Below are positions 52,670 to 60,658 of a DNA stretch of 64,000 bases, piece after piece. This DNA comes from Planctomycetota bacterium (lineage in GTDB: Bacteria; Planctomycetota; UBA1135; GCA-002686595). Location of the stretch: NCBI GenBank assembly GCA_022446815.1, contig JAKVCD010000018.1:37817-101816 (forward strand), written 5' to 3'. The translations under genes and the position numbers were made by a program. Each line of letters begins with the position of its first letter. The stretch's first letter is position 1. The notes beneath the pieces were generated by a model. It ran no database searches. It saw only the letters and a program-made list of their open reading frames with translations, and was not told the origin of the DNA.

Positions 52670-52764
52670 AAAGAGTCGCTTGAAGAAGGTCAGCAGCATC
52701 AGGGAGGGGGACGTGGCCCCGGGTAGCCATCTTCATGAGACGGGGTGGAGACTGCAAGCAGGTC

Positions 52765-53493
52765 TTAGAAGGGGGGATAGCTTTGGTCCAGAAACCCGAG
52801 GGTGAACATGAAGTGCGCAGCGGCCCCAGCGAGGACGCAGAGGTGCCACACCTCGTGGTGTCCGAAGACGCCCGGCCAGGGATCGGGACGCTCGCGCACA
52901 TAGATGATCGCGCCGCCCGTATAGGCCAGACCGCCAATCGCGAGCCATGACATCGCGCTGAGGCTGAGCTGCGGGAACATCCAGTAGCCCGGGACGATGC
53001 ACATCCAGCCGAAGCCGAGGTAGAGCATGGTGGAGAGCTTGTCAGGGCACTCGACCCAGACGAGCTTGAACATGGTCCCTGTGAGGGCGAGGGCTGCCAC
53101 GAGGCCTAGGAGGAAGAGGCGACCGGTGCCATCGGTCAGGTGAAGGACGGCGGGGGCGTAGGTGCCGCCTATGAGCAAGAAGATCGCGCAATGATCCAAG
53201 CGGCGCAGCCAGCGGTTCCCAGACTCTCCGAGGTCGAAGAAGTGGTAGCAGGTCGAGGAGAGGAAGACGGCTACTAGAGTGAGGCCGTAAATAGTCATCA
53301 CAGCGAGCTTCGGGCCGTCCCCAACGGAGAGAGCAGAGAGAGCAACGAGACCTGCGATAGCGAAAAGCAAGCCGACAAAATGCGTCAGCGCGCTAGCCGG
53401 ATCCTTACCAAAATGGACCCTCTTCTCAGCCGAACCGCCGGCTTTATCTGGATTTACGTGCTCGATATTTCGATCTTCGCATGGAAATCGCAT
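52765..53493 (-). CDS. Hemolysin III / PAQR family membrane protein
   Basis: 242 residues with seven membrane helices from about residue 33. Family signatures are SSTCYHFFD, RLDHCAIFLLIGGTYAP and FGHHEVWHLCVLAGAAAHF, holding the Ser/Asp/His residues that form the zinc site and hydrolase-like centre of PAQR proteins. In bacteria the role is unclear; eukaryotic members are receptors with ceramidase activity. The gene is divergent to apbE, and the Fur-box-like sites lie between them, so both promoters could be under the same control. The cytoplasmic N-terminus has a charged tail (MRFPCEDRNIEH). Confidence 0.87.
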   Translation of the reverse strand: MRFPCEDRNIEHVNPDKAGGSAEKRVHFGKDPASALTHFVGLLFAIAGLVALSALSVGDGPKLAVMTIYGLTLVAVFLSSTCYHFFDLGESGNRWLRRLDHCAIFLLIGGTYAPAVLHLTDGTGRLFLLGLVAALALTGTMFKLVWVECPDKLSTMLYLGFGWMCIVPGYWMFPQLSLSAMSWLAIGGLAYTGGAIIYVRERPDPWPGVFGHHEVWHLCVLAGAAAHFMFTLGFLDQSYPPF

Positions 53494-53537
53494 TACTGGT
53501 AGGCGCTAGTGGAGTTAAGGCTGGATCCAGGTGCCCC

Positions 53538-53619
53538 ATTCTCAAAATGAGACCTAATTGAGAACGAGTCTCAAAAAAAGCGAACACCGGTTGATTTTGA
53601 GACTCATTCTCAATATTTT
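53538..53619 (+). promoter_or_regulatory. Fur-box-like operators with apbE promoter
   Basis: Three TGAGA/TCTCA sites occur: ATTCTCAAAATGAGAC (53538-53553), TTGAGAACGAGTCTCAA (53558-53574) and TTGAGACTCATTCTCAA (53597-53613). The last two are near-inverted copies of each other and fit the 7-1-7 Fur pattern TGANAATNATTNTCA with G/C at the fourth place. The third site occupies exactly the 17-base spacer between TTGATT (53591-53596, -35) and TATTTT (53614-53619, -10). Binding there would block transcription of apbE. Confidence 0.7.
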
Positions 53620-53658
53620 CTCTCGCCCAGGGTCCGAGACCTTGCACGAAGGAAAGGA

Positions 53659-54666
53659 ATGAACACCCTCCTAGCAACCGCTGCAGCGCTCTTCGCCGCC
53701 CTCCCTCTGGAGGGAGGGGGCGATCGTGTCGTTGTTCACCGACGGGTGAACACGATGGGGACGGCGTTGTGGTTGGAGCTAGAAGTGCAGGAGAGGACAG
53801 AGGGTCTGCGCGCTTCGGAAGAGGCGATCAGATCTGTGGTTGCCGCTGAGAGGCGGCTCTCCACCTGGATCACAGAGAGCGAGTTGGCCCGTTTCCTCGC
53901 CTCCCCGGCGGGGGAACGGGTCGAACTCACGCCACTCTTGGCGGAGGAGCTGAGGACAGCGGCACGAATCTGTGAAGAGACCAGCGGCGCTTTTGACCCT
54001 TCGGTAGGGGCGCTGACTCAAGCATGGGGGCTCCGTAATGGAGGCCGGACTCCTTCAGATGATGAGCGAACAGCTGCGCTCAAAGCTTGCGGCGCATCGC
54101 TCTGGAGAGTTGAGCACAACCATGCACTTCGAAAGCACCCGCTCCTCGTCATAGAGGAGGGGGGCTTCGGGAAAGGGGCCGCCTTAGATCAAGCGATCGA
54201 GGCCTTAGAGAGAGAGAGAGTCTCCGACGCTAGCTTGAATTTAGGCGGGCAGCTCGCATTCGTTGGCGCGAAGACTAGGACTGTTCCCATCGCCGATCCT
54301 GAAGAGCGCAGAGCGGCGCTCTTGGAGATTGAGGTTCGTGGTGGATCGGTCGCGACTTCGGGGACCACGGAGCGTGGGAGTCACATCATCGATCCCAGAT
54401 CAGGGCTACCCGCAGAAGACTTCGGGAGTGTGACGGTTTGGGCGGAGAGCGCACTCGTAGCAGACGCTCTCGCTACTGGACTCTTTGTGCTTGGCCCCGA
54501 AGAGGGCCTCGCTGTGGCAGAGCAAATGAGCGGCGTCGAGGCTGTCTTCATCAAAAAGAGTAAGTCCGGGAGAAAGGTTATTACGACCTCCGGTCTTCGT
54601 AAGAGAACGCGCTCCCTGAATAGGGGCGTGACAGGAAAACTATCCGTGAGCTTGAGCGGTAAATGA
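53659..54666 (+). CDS. apbE: FAD:protein FMN transferase
   Basis: 335 residues; ribosome site GGAAAGGA precedes the ATG. A signal peptide (MNTLLATAAALFAALPLEG) shows export. Motifs FDPSVGALTQAWG, GFGKGAALD, LNLGGQ, ATSGTTERGSHIIDPRSG and ALVADALATGLFVLG are those of ApbE. The enzyme transfers FMN from FAD to a Thr of target proteins outside the cytoplasm, with Mg. It is the first gene of the iron-controlled run, and the FMN-binding protein at 55833-56486 is its probable target. The C-terminal ~30 residues are basic (RSLNRGVTGKLSVSLSGK), an extra tail. Codon use is somewhat less GC-biased than the neighbours'. Confidence 0.92.
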   Translation: MNTLLATAAALFAALPLEGGGDRVVVHRRVNTMGTALWLELEVQERTEGLRASEEAIRSVVAAERRLSTWITESELARFLASPAGERVELTPLLAEELRTAARICEETSGAFDPSVGALTQAWGLRNGGRTPSDDERTAALKACGASLWRVEHNHALRKHPLLVIEEGGFGKGAALDQAIEALERERVSDASLNLGGQLAFVGAKTRTVPIADPEERRAALLEIEVRGGSVATSGTTERGSHIIDPRSGLPAEDFGSVTVWAESALVADALATGLFVLGPEEGLAVAEQMSGVEAVFIKKSKSGRKVITTSGLRKRTRSLNRGVTGKLSVSLSGK

Positions 54667-54701
54667 GCCGTGACTGGCCAACCCCTTAAAAAAATCTATC
54701 T

Positions 54702-55799
54702 ATGAAACTCCCCATCATTCTGGCCGGTGCTGCCCTCTTCGTGGCTCCGGCGAGTGCCCAAAGCACCGCAGATCTGGAAGCCAAGATCGAAGCCCTCGCG
54801 GCTGAGCTTGAGAGCCTTCAGCTTCAAGATGTCATGCCCGCCGTTGGTGAGAGCAAATATGGCCTCGGCCCTGCGGCGTCAAAGGTCTACTCCAAAGAGC
54901 AAGGCCTCTCGATCGGTGGTTACGGCGAAGGCCGTTTCCGGATGGACTCTGCGGACGACTTCGACTGGTACCGACACATCATGTACTTCGGCTACAAGTT
55001 CAACGACAACTGGATCTTGAACACAGAGGTCGAGCTCGAGCACGTCGACGAGGTCTACGTTGAGTTCGCATACCTCGACTACATCGGCCTCACTGAGAAC
55101 ATGAACTTTCGGACCGGCCTCATGCTGAACCCGATGGGTCTGATCAACGAGTTCCATGAGCCGACGACCTATCTCGCCGCGAACCGTCCTCAGACAGAGT
55201 CTGTAATCATCCCCAGCACCTGGCGCGAGAACGGCTTCGGCGTCTTCGGCGAAGCTGGCGGTTTCGACTACAAGCTCTATTACATGAACGGGCTCGATGG
55301 AGAGGGCTTCAGCGATACGAGCCTCCGCGGCGGCCGTCAGAAGGGTTCTAGGGCCCTCGCAGAAGACTGGGCGTTCGTCGCTTCAGCCAACTATGTTGAC
55401 ATTCCTGGCGTCCGCATTGGTGCGTCGATGTACTCCGGCGATTCTGGACAGAACCAGGGTGGCGGAGACATGGCGACCGACATCTTCGAGATCCACGCTG
55501 AGTACAAGTCTGGACCTTGGTGGGCTAGGGCGATGATGGCAGACGCCGAGGTCACCGAGCGCGTCGCCGGAGACATCGAGTTGACTGGCACCTACTATGA
55601 GCTCGGCTACAACCTCATGGACGGGACCGACTCAGCCCTCTACCCCTTCATCCGTATTGAAGAGGTCGAGAACGGCGGAGGCACCAGCGAGTTTACGACC
55701 ATGGGTGTTCACTACCGCCCGATCGATCAGATCTGCTTCAAGCTCGACAAGTGCGACGAGACCGACACGACCAGCTTCGTGATCGGTTACGTTTTCTAG
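54702..55799 (+). CDS. Outer-membrane porin (OprO/P- or DcaP-like)
   Basis: 365 residues. MKLPIILAGAALFVAPASAQ is a signal peptide cut after Ala; an N-terminal coiled-coil stretch (STADLEAKIEALAAELESLQ) follows, typical of DcaP/OprP-type trimeric porins. From residue ~70 amphipathic strands with aromatic girdles (YGEGRFRMD, YFGYKFNDNW, VEFAYLDYIGL) continue to the terminal Phe (SFVIGYVF). Starts 36 bases after apbE. The strands contain many acidic loops (DDFDW, EHVDEVYVE), which could favour cation or siderophore passage. With the Fur-like control, iron-related uptake is the simplest reading. Confidence 0.82.
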   Translation: MKLPIILAGAALFVAPASAQSTADLEAKIEALAAELESLQLQDVMPAVGESKYGLGPAASKVYSKEQGLSIGGYGEGRFRMDSADDFDWYRHIMYFGYKFNDNWILNTEVELEHVDEVYVEFAYLDYIGLTENMNFRTGLMLNPMGLINEFHEPTTYLAANRPQTESVIIPSTWRENGFGVFGEAGGFDYKLYYMNGLDGEGFSDTSLRGGRQKGSRALAEDWAFVASANYVDIPGVRIGASMYSGDSGQNQGGGDMATDIFEIHAEYKSGPWWARAMMADAEVTERVAGDIELTGTYYELGYNLMDGTDSALYPFIRIEEVENGGGTSEFTTMGVHYRPIDQICFKLDKCDETDTTSFVIGYVF

Positions 55800-55832
55800 G
55801 CGACTAGGAGAGCGGGCGAGAGCCCCCACGAC

Positions 55833-56486
55833 TTGAAGAGTAAGTTCACAACCATCGCCGCGGGCCTTTGGCTCGCGGCGATCGCCGGAGCGAGCCAAGT
55901 GCCGGTCTCGACTCTGGCATTCATACCGCTGGCCCCCTCACTGGAGAGGGCCAGCGGTCAAGTTCTGTTGACACTTGATGAGGCGCTGGAGCTCGCTTTT
56001 CCAAAGCTAGAGGTAGAGCGTTCCACGGAGTACCTGTCAAAGAAGCAGGCAGAGAGAGTGAAGAAGCTCTCCGGGTATCCGACCGTCTCTCGGATTATTT
56101 ATCCCTACAGGGCGACGAAGGTGGACCCGAAGACCCGCGAAGAGGTCTTGGTCGGGACTGCATATTTCGAGACTCATCGTGTGCGCTCCCTGAAGGAGAC
56201 GATGATGTACGTCGTGTCCCCTGATGGAGTCCTAGTTCGTGCGGAGGTCTTGGCCTTTTATGAGCCCACGGACTACATGCCGAACGAGCGCTTTTATGCG
56301 CAGTTCAAGGGGAAGATCTTGAACGATGACTTGCGGCCGAACCGTGGCATCAAAACGGTCACAGGCTGTACGCTTACGGTGAACGCGTCGACCAGCGCGG
56401 CCCGCCGTATCCTTGCGATCCACCAAATCCTTGGAGAGCCGAAGCCGGAGCCTGAAGAGGGCGACGCGAAAGGCTCCCAGGAATGA
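55833..56486 (+). CDS. Exported FMN-binding domain protein
   Basis: 217 residues from TTG at 55833 (KSKFTTIAAGLWLAAIAGAS signal-like start); no ATG lies early enough to keep the signal. The C-terminal FMN-binding domain contains FYAQFKGKILNDDLRPNRG and VTGCTLTVNASTSAAR (176-191): Thr180 in TGCT is at the place of the flavinylated Thr in the (S/T)GAT motif, with Cys instead of Ala. ApbE, encoded two genes upstream, would attach FMN there. The protein would accept electrons outside the cytoplasm. Its stop overlaps the next start as ATGA, so it is coupled to the His-rich membrane protein. Confidence 0.8.
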   Translation: MKSKFTTIAAGLWLAAIAGASQVPVSTLAFIPLAPSLERASGQVLLTLDEALELAFPKLEVERSTEYLSKKQAERVKKLSGYPTVSRIIYPYRATKVDPKTREEVLVGTAYFETHRVRSLKETMMYVVSPDGVLVRAEVLAFYEPTDYMPNERFYAQFKGKILNDDLRPNRGIKTVTGCTLTVNASTSAARRILAIHQILGEPKPEPEEGDAKGSQE

Positions 56487-56908
56487 CCCCTAGACAAGCA
56501 CGCTTTGCGCACCTCTCGAGCCTCTTGGTGGGGGTGTCGGGGATCGCTCTCTTTGTCCTCAAGGACCTCGTCGTCATAGAGGGAGAGTTTGGGCCTGAGA
56601 GCCACTATTTGGAGGATGACGTCCAGGCGGCGCACATCCTGACTGCGCCGGCGCTGGTGTTCGCTTGTGCGCTCATCTGGCAAGACCATGTGTGGGCCAA
56701 GTTTCAATCTGGAGCCAGAGCGAGACGCCGTACAGGGCTCCTGCTCTTGAGCTTGTTAGCGCCCATGATCTTGAGCGGCTACCTCCTGCAGGTGTCCTAT
56801 AACGAGCCTTGGCGGGAGATTTGGCGGGTGACACATCTGGTCTCATCACTCGTTTGGCTGGTGGCCTATGGGGTGCATCAGCTGACTCCGAAGCGCTCGA
56901 AGGCGTGA
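56483..56908 (+). CDS. Four-helix membrane protein with paired His (DUF4405/cytochrome b-like)
   Basis: 141 residues. Four helices lie near 8-30, 48-66, 86-104 and 115-133. His10, His51, His69, His118 and His132 lie at or near helix ends, on two levels, which suits b-type haem ligation as in DUF4405-like and cytochrome b561-like proteins. The C-terminus is basic (PKRSKA). The ATGA overlap shows coupling with the FMN-binding protein, so electrons probably pass from a quinol or the cytoplasm through this protein to the exported flavin. No other motif is seen; haem binding needs testing. Confidence 0.6.
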   Translation: MTPRQARFAHLSSLLVGVSGIALFVLKDLVVIEGEFGPESHYLEDDVQAAHILTAPALVFACALIWQDHVWAKFQSGARARRRTGLLLLSLLAPMILSGYLLQVSYNEPWREIWRVTHLVSSLVWLVAYGVHQLTPKRSKA

Positions 56909-56970
56909 CCGGAGAGGAAAACTAGGGAACAGGGCTCGAACCGGCGGCTCCGTTCTCCTGCAATACGCCC

Positions 56971-58080
56971 ATGGCCAGAGAAGGACAACGCCTCGCCTCC
57001 CTCGACGCCCTGAGGGGCTTCGACATGTTCTGGATCGTCGGCGGCTCCCTCTGGATCGCTCAGCTCGGCGAAGCGACAGGCTGGGGCTGGGCTCAGTGGC
57101 TTGGAGGCCAGATGCACCACCCGGAGTGGCACGGCTTCACCGCTTACGACCTCATCTTCCCGCTCTTCCTGTTCATCTCTGGCGTGACCCTGCCGTGGTC
57201 GTTGGGGAACCATCGGGACTGGGGCGAGGCGCGGTGGACTCAGTATGCGAAGATCGGGAAGCGAGTCTTCCTCCTCGTCTTGCTGGGCGCGATCTACAAT
57301 GGGCTTTTGACCTTTGAGTGGGATGAGATCCGCTACGCGTCCGTGCTCGGGCGCATCGGCCTCGCGTGGGGGCTCGCCGCGTTGGTCGTGGTTCACTATG
57401 AGCTCCGCGGGCAGGTGGTCGCTCTCCTCGCGATCATCTTTGGCTACTGGGCGCTCTTGAAGTTCGGGCACGCACCAGGCTTTGAGCCCGGCGACCTCAC
57501 CATGGAGGGGAATGTCGTGTCCTACTTTGACCGCCAGTTCCTCCCCGGGGTCCTCCACAAGGACATTCATGATCCGGAGGGGTTCCTCGGGACGGTCGCC
57601 GCCGCAGGGACCGCGCTGATGGGGGCGCTCGCAGGGTGGTGGCTTAAAGGGCACGAGCCCAACGGTGGATTGAAGGCCGCTGGTCTGTTCATCGCAGGCG
57701 CGCTCTCCACGGGCGCTGGTCTGATGTGGTCGAGCGTCGGGGACATGCCCTTGAACAAAAACCTCTGGACGAGCTCCTTCGTCCTCGTCACCGGAGGCCT
57801 CTCGCTCGCTTTGCTCGGGCTGTTCTATCTGCTCATCGATGTGTGGAAGCTGCGGGTCTTCTTCCTCTTCTTCATCGTGATCGGCGTCAACCCGATCATG
57901 ATCTACATCCTCGAGGGGCGACTCATCGACTTCACACAGCCAGCATCATTCCTCTTTGAGGGCGCCATCGGCGGTGCCATGGAGCGCTGGCAGGGCTTCT
58001 TGATGGCGACCGCGGTGGTCGGCGTGGAGTGGCTTGTGCTCTTCTTCCTCTACAGGAAGAGGGTCTTCCTGAGGGTGTAA
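56971..58080 (+). CDS. Acyltransferase-like membrane protein (DUF5009 / heparan-alpha-glucosaminide N-acetyltransferase family)
   Basis: 369 residues with about ten membrane helices. The N-terminal RLASLDALRGFDMFWIVGG is the family signature (SLDxxRGxxxxxMI). HGFTAYDLIFPLFLFISGV and VLGRIGLAWGLAALVV are further blocks. Members include human HGSNAT, which acetylates glucosamine of heparan sulfate from cytosolic acetyl-CoA, and bacterial NagX. The catalytic His is not easy to single out. It stands 62 bases after the flavin operon and is convergent with the phosphoesterase operon (3-base gap). Role in cell-wall or exopolysaccharide amino-sugar acetylation is possible. Confidence 0.78.
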   Translation: MAREGQRLASLDALRGFDMFWIVGGSLWIAQLGEATGWGWAQWLGGQMHHPEWHGFTAYDLIFPLFLFISGVTLPWSLGNHRDWGEARWTQYAKIGKRVFLLVLLGAIYNGLLTFEWDEIRYASVLGRIGLAWGLAALVVVHYELRGQVVALLAIIFGYWALLKFGHAPGFEPGDLTMEGNVVSYFDRQFLPGVLHKDIHDPEGFLGTVAAAGTALMGALAGWWLKGHEPNGGLKAAGLFIAGALSTGAGLMWSSVGDMPLNKNLWTSSFVLVTGGLSLALLGLFYLLIDVWKLRVFFLFFIVIGVNPIMIYILEGRLIDFTQPASFLFEGAIGGAMERWQGFLMATAVVGVEWLVLFFLYRKRVFLRV

Positions 58081-58083
58081 GCC

Positions 58084-59859
58084 TCAGCGCGCAGAGCGCG
58101 GGATGAGCGTGAGCTCATCTAGGAGCACGGCTGCCTCGAGCCCCGGCTCCTCCTCAAGCGAGGGCCCTATGAGGCAAGGCCAGAGGCTGAAGTCGCTGCT
58201 CTTGAGGGTGCTGTTGTGCCCCTCAACGGCCAAGACCGCAGTCCCTGCACCGAAGCGCTCGGCTAGCTCGGCCCCTGTCCCGAGAGGGAAGAGCTCCCAG
58301 CCCTTGGCCTCGTGCGAGTCGACCTCTTTGGCATCCGGGCCGCTGCCAGAGTTGACTGATGAGCGGGTGACCTCGACCCCGTTGATGTAGGCGATGAAGG
58401 CGTCGTCGTAGCGCACTGCGAGCTGAACCGCATCGAGCTCGGCGAGCTTCGCCATCTCGAAAGGGGTGCGGATGTAGAGGCGCTGGTAGTTCCCCTGCAT
58501 GTCCTCCAGTACGGTCGCGTCGTCGTCGTCTCCGTAGCCGAAGCCGGACACACCGCTCTCCCACGAAGAGTCGTCAAAGCCCAAGCCGCGCCACGCCTGG
58601 TCTGCAGGGTCTGCGCCTCGGAGGTAGCGCCAGGTCGCGCCGTCTGCCACGACTTGGATGTGAGCCGCTGGTGTGAACGCGCTCTCTTTCGGCTCAGGGA
58701 GGCCGATGATCTTGGACTTGAGCGCGCCCTTGGTGAACTCGAGCATCACGATGTGGTGCGACTTTCCAACCATACCCGGCTCCTGGAGGAACCAGCGATC
58801 GGTGGAGGGGTCGCGTTGAGGGACACCTAGACCGCCCTCGCCGATGTAGACCACGCCGGTGGGGTCTCTCTTCTCGTCGCGAATCGGCACGGTCCGCTTC
58901 ACAGCATGCCCGTCAGATTCAAGCGCTAGGTCTAGGTCGTATTGCTCAAAGAGCGGCACCCAGTGCGGCTTCATCGCGGCGGGGTCCTTGACCGCGGGAT
59001 AGATCGCGCGGTGGTACTGGGTCATGAGCCAGGTGCGCTTAGGCCGGAGCCGCTTGAGCTCAGCCTCAAGGAAGGTGGCCTGGTCACCCGCGGCGCTGAT
59101 CTCCGAGTTGAGCGTGATGAGCGAAATCTCAGGGGTGATGTCGGTCGTGTAGTAGTTCAGCCCTGCGCCGCCGGGGTCGTCGAAGACCTCGTCGAAGATC
59201 GGACCCGGCTCGTGATTGCCGCGGGTGGGGATCACCGGGAGGACGCGCCCCGTCGGGGAGGTCGTGAGCTCGTGGTGGCTGAGCCAAGGCCGCCAGTGAG
59301 CCCACAGCTCGCCCCACAAGATGTAGTCACCGCCGTGTGCAAAGGTGATGAGCTCCGGCTCCTCGTCGATGAGGAGGCCGATGTAGGCGTTGATCTCCTG
59401 GCGGGCGGCGTGACCAGAGCGGGAGTCGCCGCCGTGAATCATCTTGAACGCCCGGTCATCGACAGGGGCGGTGATGAAGTGCATCTCAGGTGAGCGCACG
59501 CCGTCGCTCTCGAGCTGGAACCAGTAGGTGGTCGATGGCTCGAGCCCGTCGATGCGAGCGTGGTGATATGAGGCGCCTCTAAGCACTCCGACCTCATCCT
59601 TCTGCAAGGTGTAGGCCCCATTGCGTTGCGCGGCTTGGGTGTTTGCATAGGGGACATCCGTCCCAGCCCTCGAGATGGTGTCGTAATGCACGATGTGCTC
59701 TGTGCCCGCCTCTCGAGTGCTCCATGAGACGGTGACCTTGTGCTGCGGAGCGTCCTTCCACACGAGCCGCCACTGGGCGGGGGTCGTCCCTTCAAGGGAG
59801 GTCCACGGGTCTGACTGGGGCGCGAGGGAGGCGAGGAGAAGGAGGGCTGTACTGATCAT
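58084..59859 (-). CDS. Secreted metallophosphoesterase (purple acid phosphatase-like)
   Basis: 591 residues from ATG at 59859 (MISTALLLLASLAPQS signal); the ATGA overlap with the previous gene confirms the start. An N-terminal fibronectin III-like domain (about 25-130) is followed by the calcineurin-like phosphoesterase domain. Metal motifs are IHGGDSRSG (GDxR), FAHGGDYILWG (GDxxY), TRGNHEPG (GNHE), YHRAIYP and ESDGHAVKRT (GHxH variant with Ala for a residue between). From about 420 a galactose-binding-like beta sandwich follows (WRGLGFDDSSWESGVSGFG, LYIRTPFEM). Likely a periplasmic or surface phosphatase or phosphodiesterase; last of a three-gene - strand operon. Confidence 0.83.
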   Translation of the reverse strand: MISTALLLLASLAPQSDPWTSLEGTTPAQWRLVWKDAPQHKVTVSWSTREAGTEHIVHYDTISRAGTDVPYANTQAAQRNGAYTLQKDEVGVLRGASYHHARIDGLEPSTTYWFQLESDGVRSPEMHFITAPVDDRAFKMIHGGDSRSGHAARQEINAYIGLLIDEEPELITFAHGGDYILWGELWAHWRPWLSHHELTTSPTGRVLPVIPTRGNHEPGPIFDEVFDDPGGAGLNYYTTDITPEISLITLNSEISAAGDQATFLEAELKRLRPKRTWLMTQYHRAIYPAVKDPAAMKPHWVPLFEQYDLDLALESDGHAVKRTVPIRDEKRDPTGVVYIGEGGLGVPQRDPSTDRWFLQEPGMVGKSHHIVMLEFTKGALKSKIIGLPEPKESAFTPAAHIQVVADGATWRYLRGADPADQAWRGLGFDDSSWESGVSGFGYGDDDDATVLEDMQGNYQRLYIRTPFEMAKLAELDAVQLAVRYDDAFIAYINGVEVTRSSVNSGSGPDAKEVDSHEAKGWELFPLGTGAELAERFGAGTAVLAVEGHNSTLKSSDFSLWPCLIGPSLEEEPGLEAAVLLDELTLIPRSAR

Positions 59860-60650
59860 GGCTTGGGCTTTGTTGCAGTGGTGCGCACAAGCTGCCACCA
59901 CCCGAGGAAGAGCGCTAGGGGGACCCCAGCGTTTGCGCTACGGAGCAAGGTCTGATGCCAAGAGCCGCCGCCCATGGCTGTCATCCTTGAGAGGGCTGTG
60001 AAGAGCCCCCAGAGGGCCATCCACATCGCCACCCAGCGCCAGCGCCGGGAGAGGAGCATCGCGGCCAAGATGAGGTCTTGGACACCGATGACTGTGAGGA
60101 GCTGCTCAGCGAGGTCTTGGGAGACGCTCCAGTCGAGCCAGCGCTTGGCGCTCCCGATGATGAGGTCTATGAAGCGGCCGTAGTGCTCTAGAGCTTCGAT
60201 CCCGTGAGCGATAAAGGTGGCGGCTGTGCCCAGCAGCATCGCCCAGACAGCGAGCCTCGCTCGAGTGGAGTCTGATGAGAACTCTCTCCCCGGGGCTGTG
60301 ACGAGCAGGGCCAAGGCCAAGGGGGCGGCGTAGCGCACGCCGTGAGCGAGCGGGGCCAGCCAAGACATCGAAGAGCCAGGGTTTGTGAAGATCGCCGCTG
60401 AGATGGCGAGCATCCACGCCGCGTCAAAGAGGAGGAGCGCTCGGATCGGGCGAAAGAGGGCAGAGGCGGCTGTGGCGATGAGGACACCTGCGGCGACCTG
60501 ATCGGTCAGCCGCGCGATGTCTTCAGGGAGACCCGCGACCATGAAGAGCCAGCCGTTGACCTCGCTCCCCGCGGCCAGGGCGATACGAGCAGCGGCGAGG
60601 CACTGGCCAGCCACTGTGATGCGCAGGCACCAGAGGAGAGAGCACGGCAT
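59856..60650 (-). CDS. Integral membrane protein, unknown
   Basis: 264 residues with about six hydrophobic segments (near 9-27, 55-72, 78-93, 103-125, 133-155, 183-215 and a last one at 240-257). Few charges lie in the helices; Trp-rich ending (RRWRWVAMWMALWGLF). No motif is recognised. It lies 8 bases after the ThuA/DUF1080 gene and overlaps the start of the phosphoesterase gene by ATGA, so all three are co-translated. This conserved placement suggests a role in the same extracytoplasmic sugar-phosphate process. Confidence 0.6.
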   Translation of the reverse strand: MPCSLLWCLRITVAGQCLAAARIALAAGSEVNGWLFMVAGLPEDIARLTDQVAAGVLIATAASALFRPIRALLLFDAAWMLAISAAIFTNPGSSMSWLAPLAHGVRYAAPLALALLVTAPGREFSSDSTRARLAVWAMLLGTAATFIAHGIEALEHYGRFIDLIIGSAKRWLDWSVSQDLAEQLLTVIGVQDLILAAMLLSRRWRWVAMWMALWGLFTALSRMTAMGGGSWHQTLLRSANAGVPLALFLGWWQLVRTTATKPKP

Positions 60651-60658
60651 CTTTTCTC

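Noticed and set aside
56925..56950. GGCTCGAACC block resembling a tRNA T-loop on the - strand
   Set aside because: Flanking bases do not pair as a T-stem and no anticodon or acceptor stem could be built.
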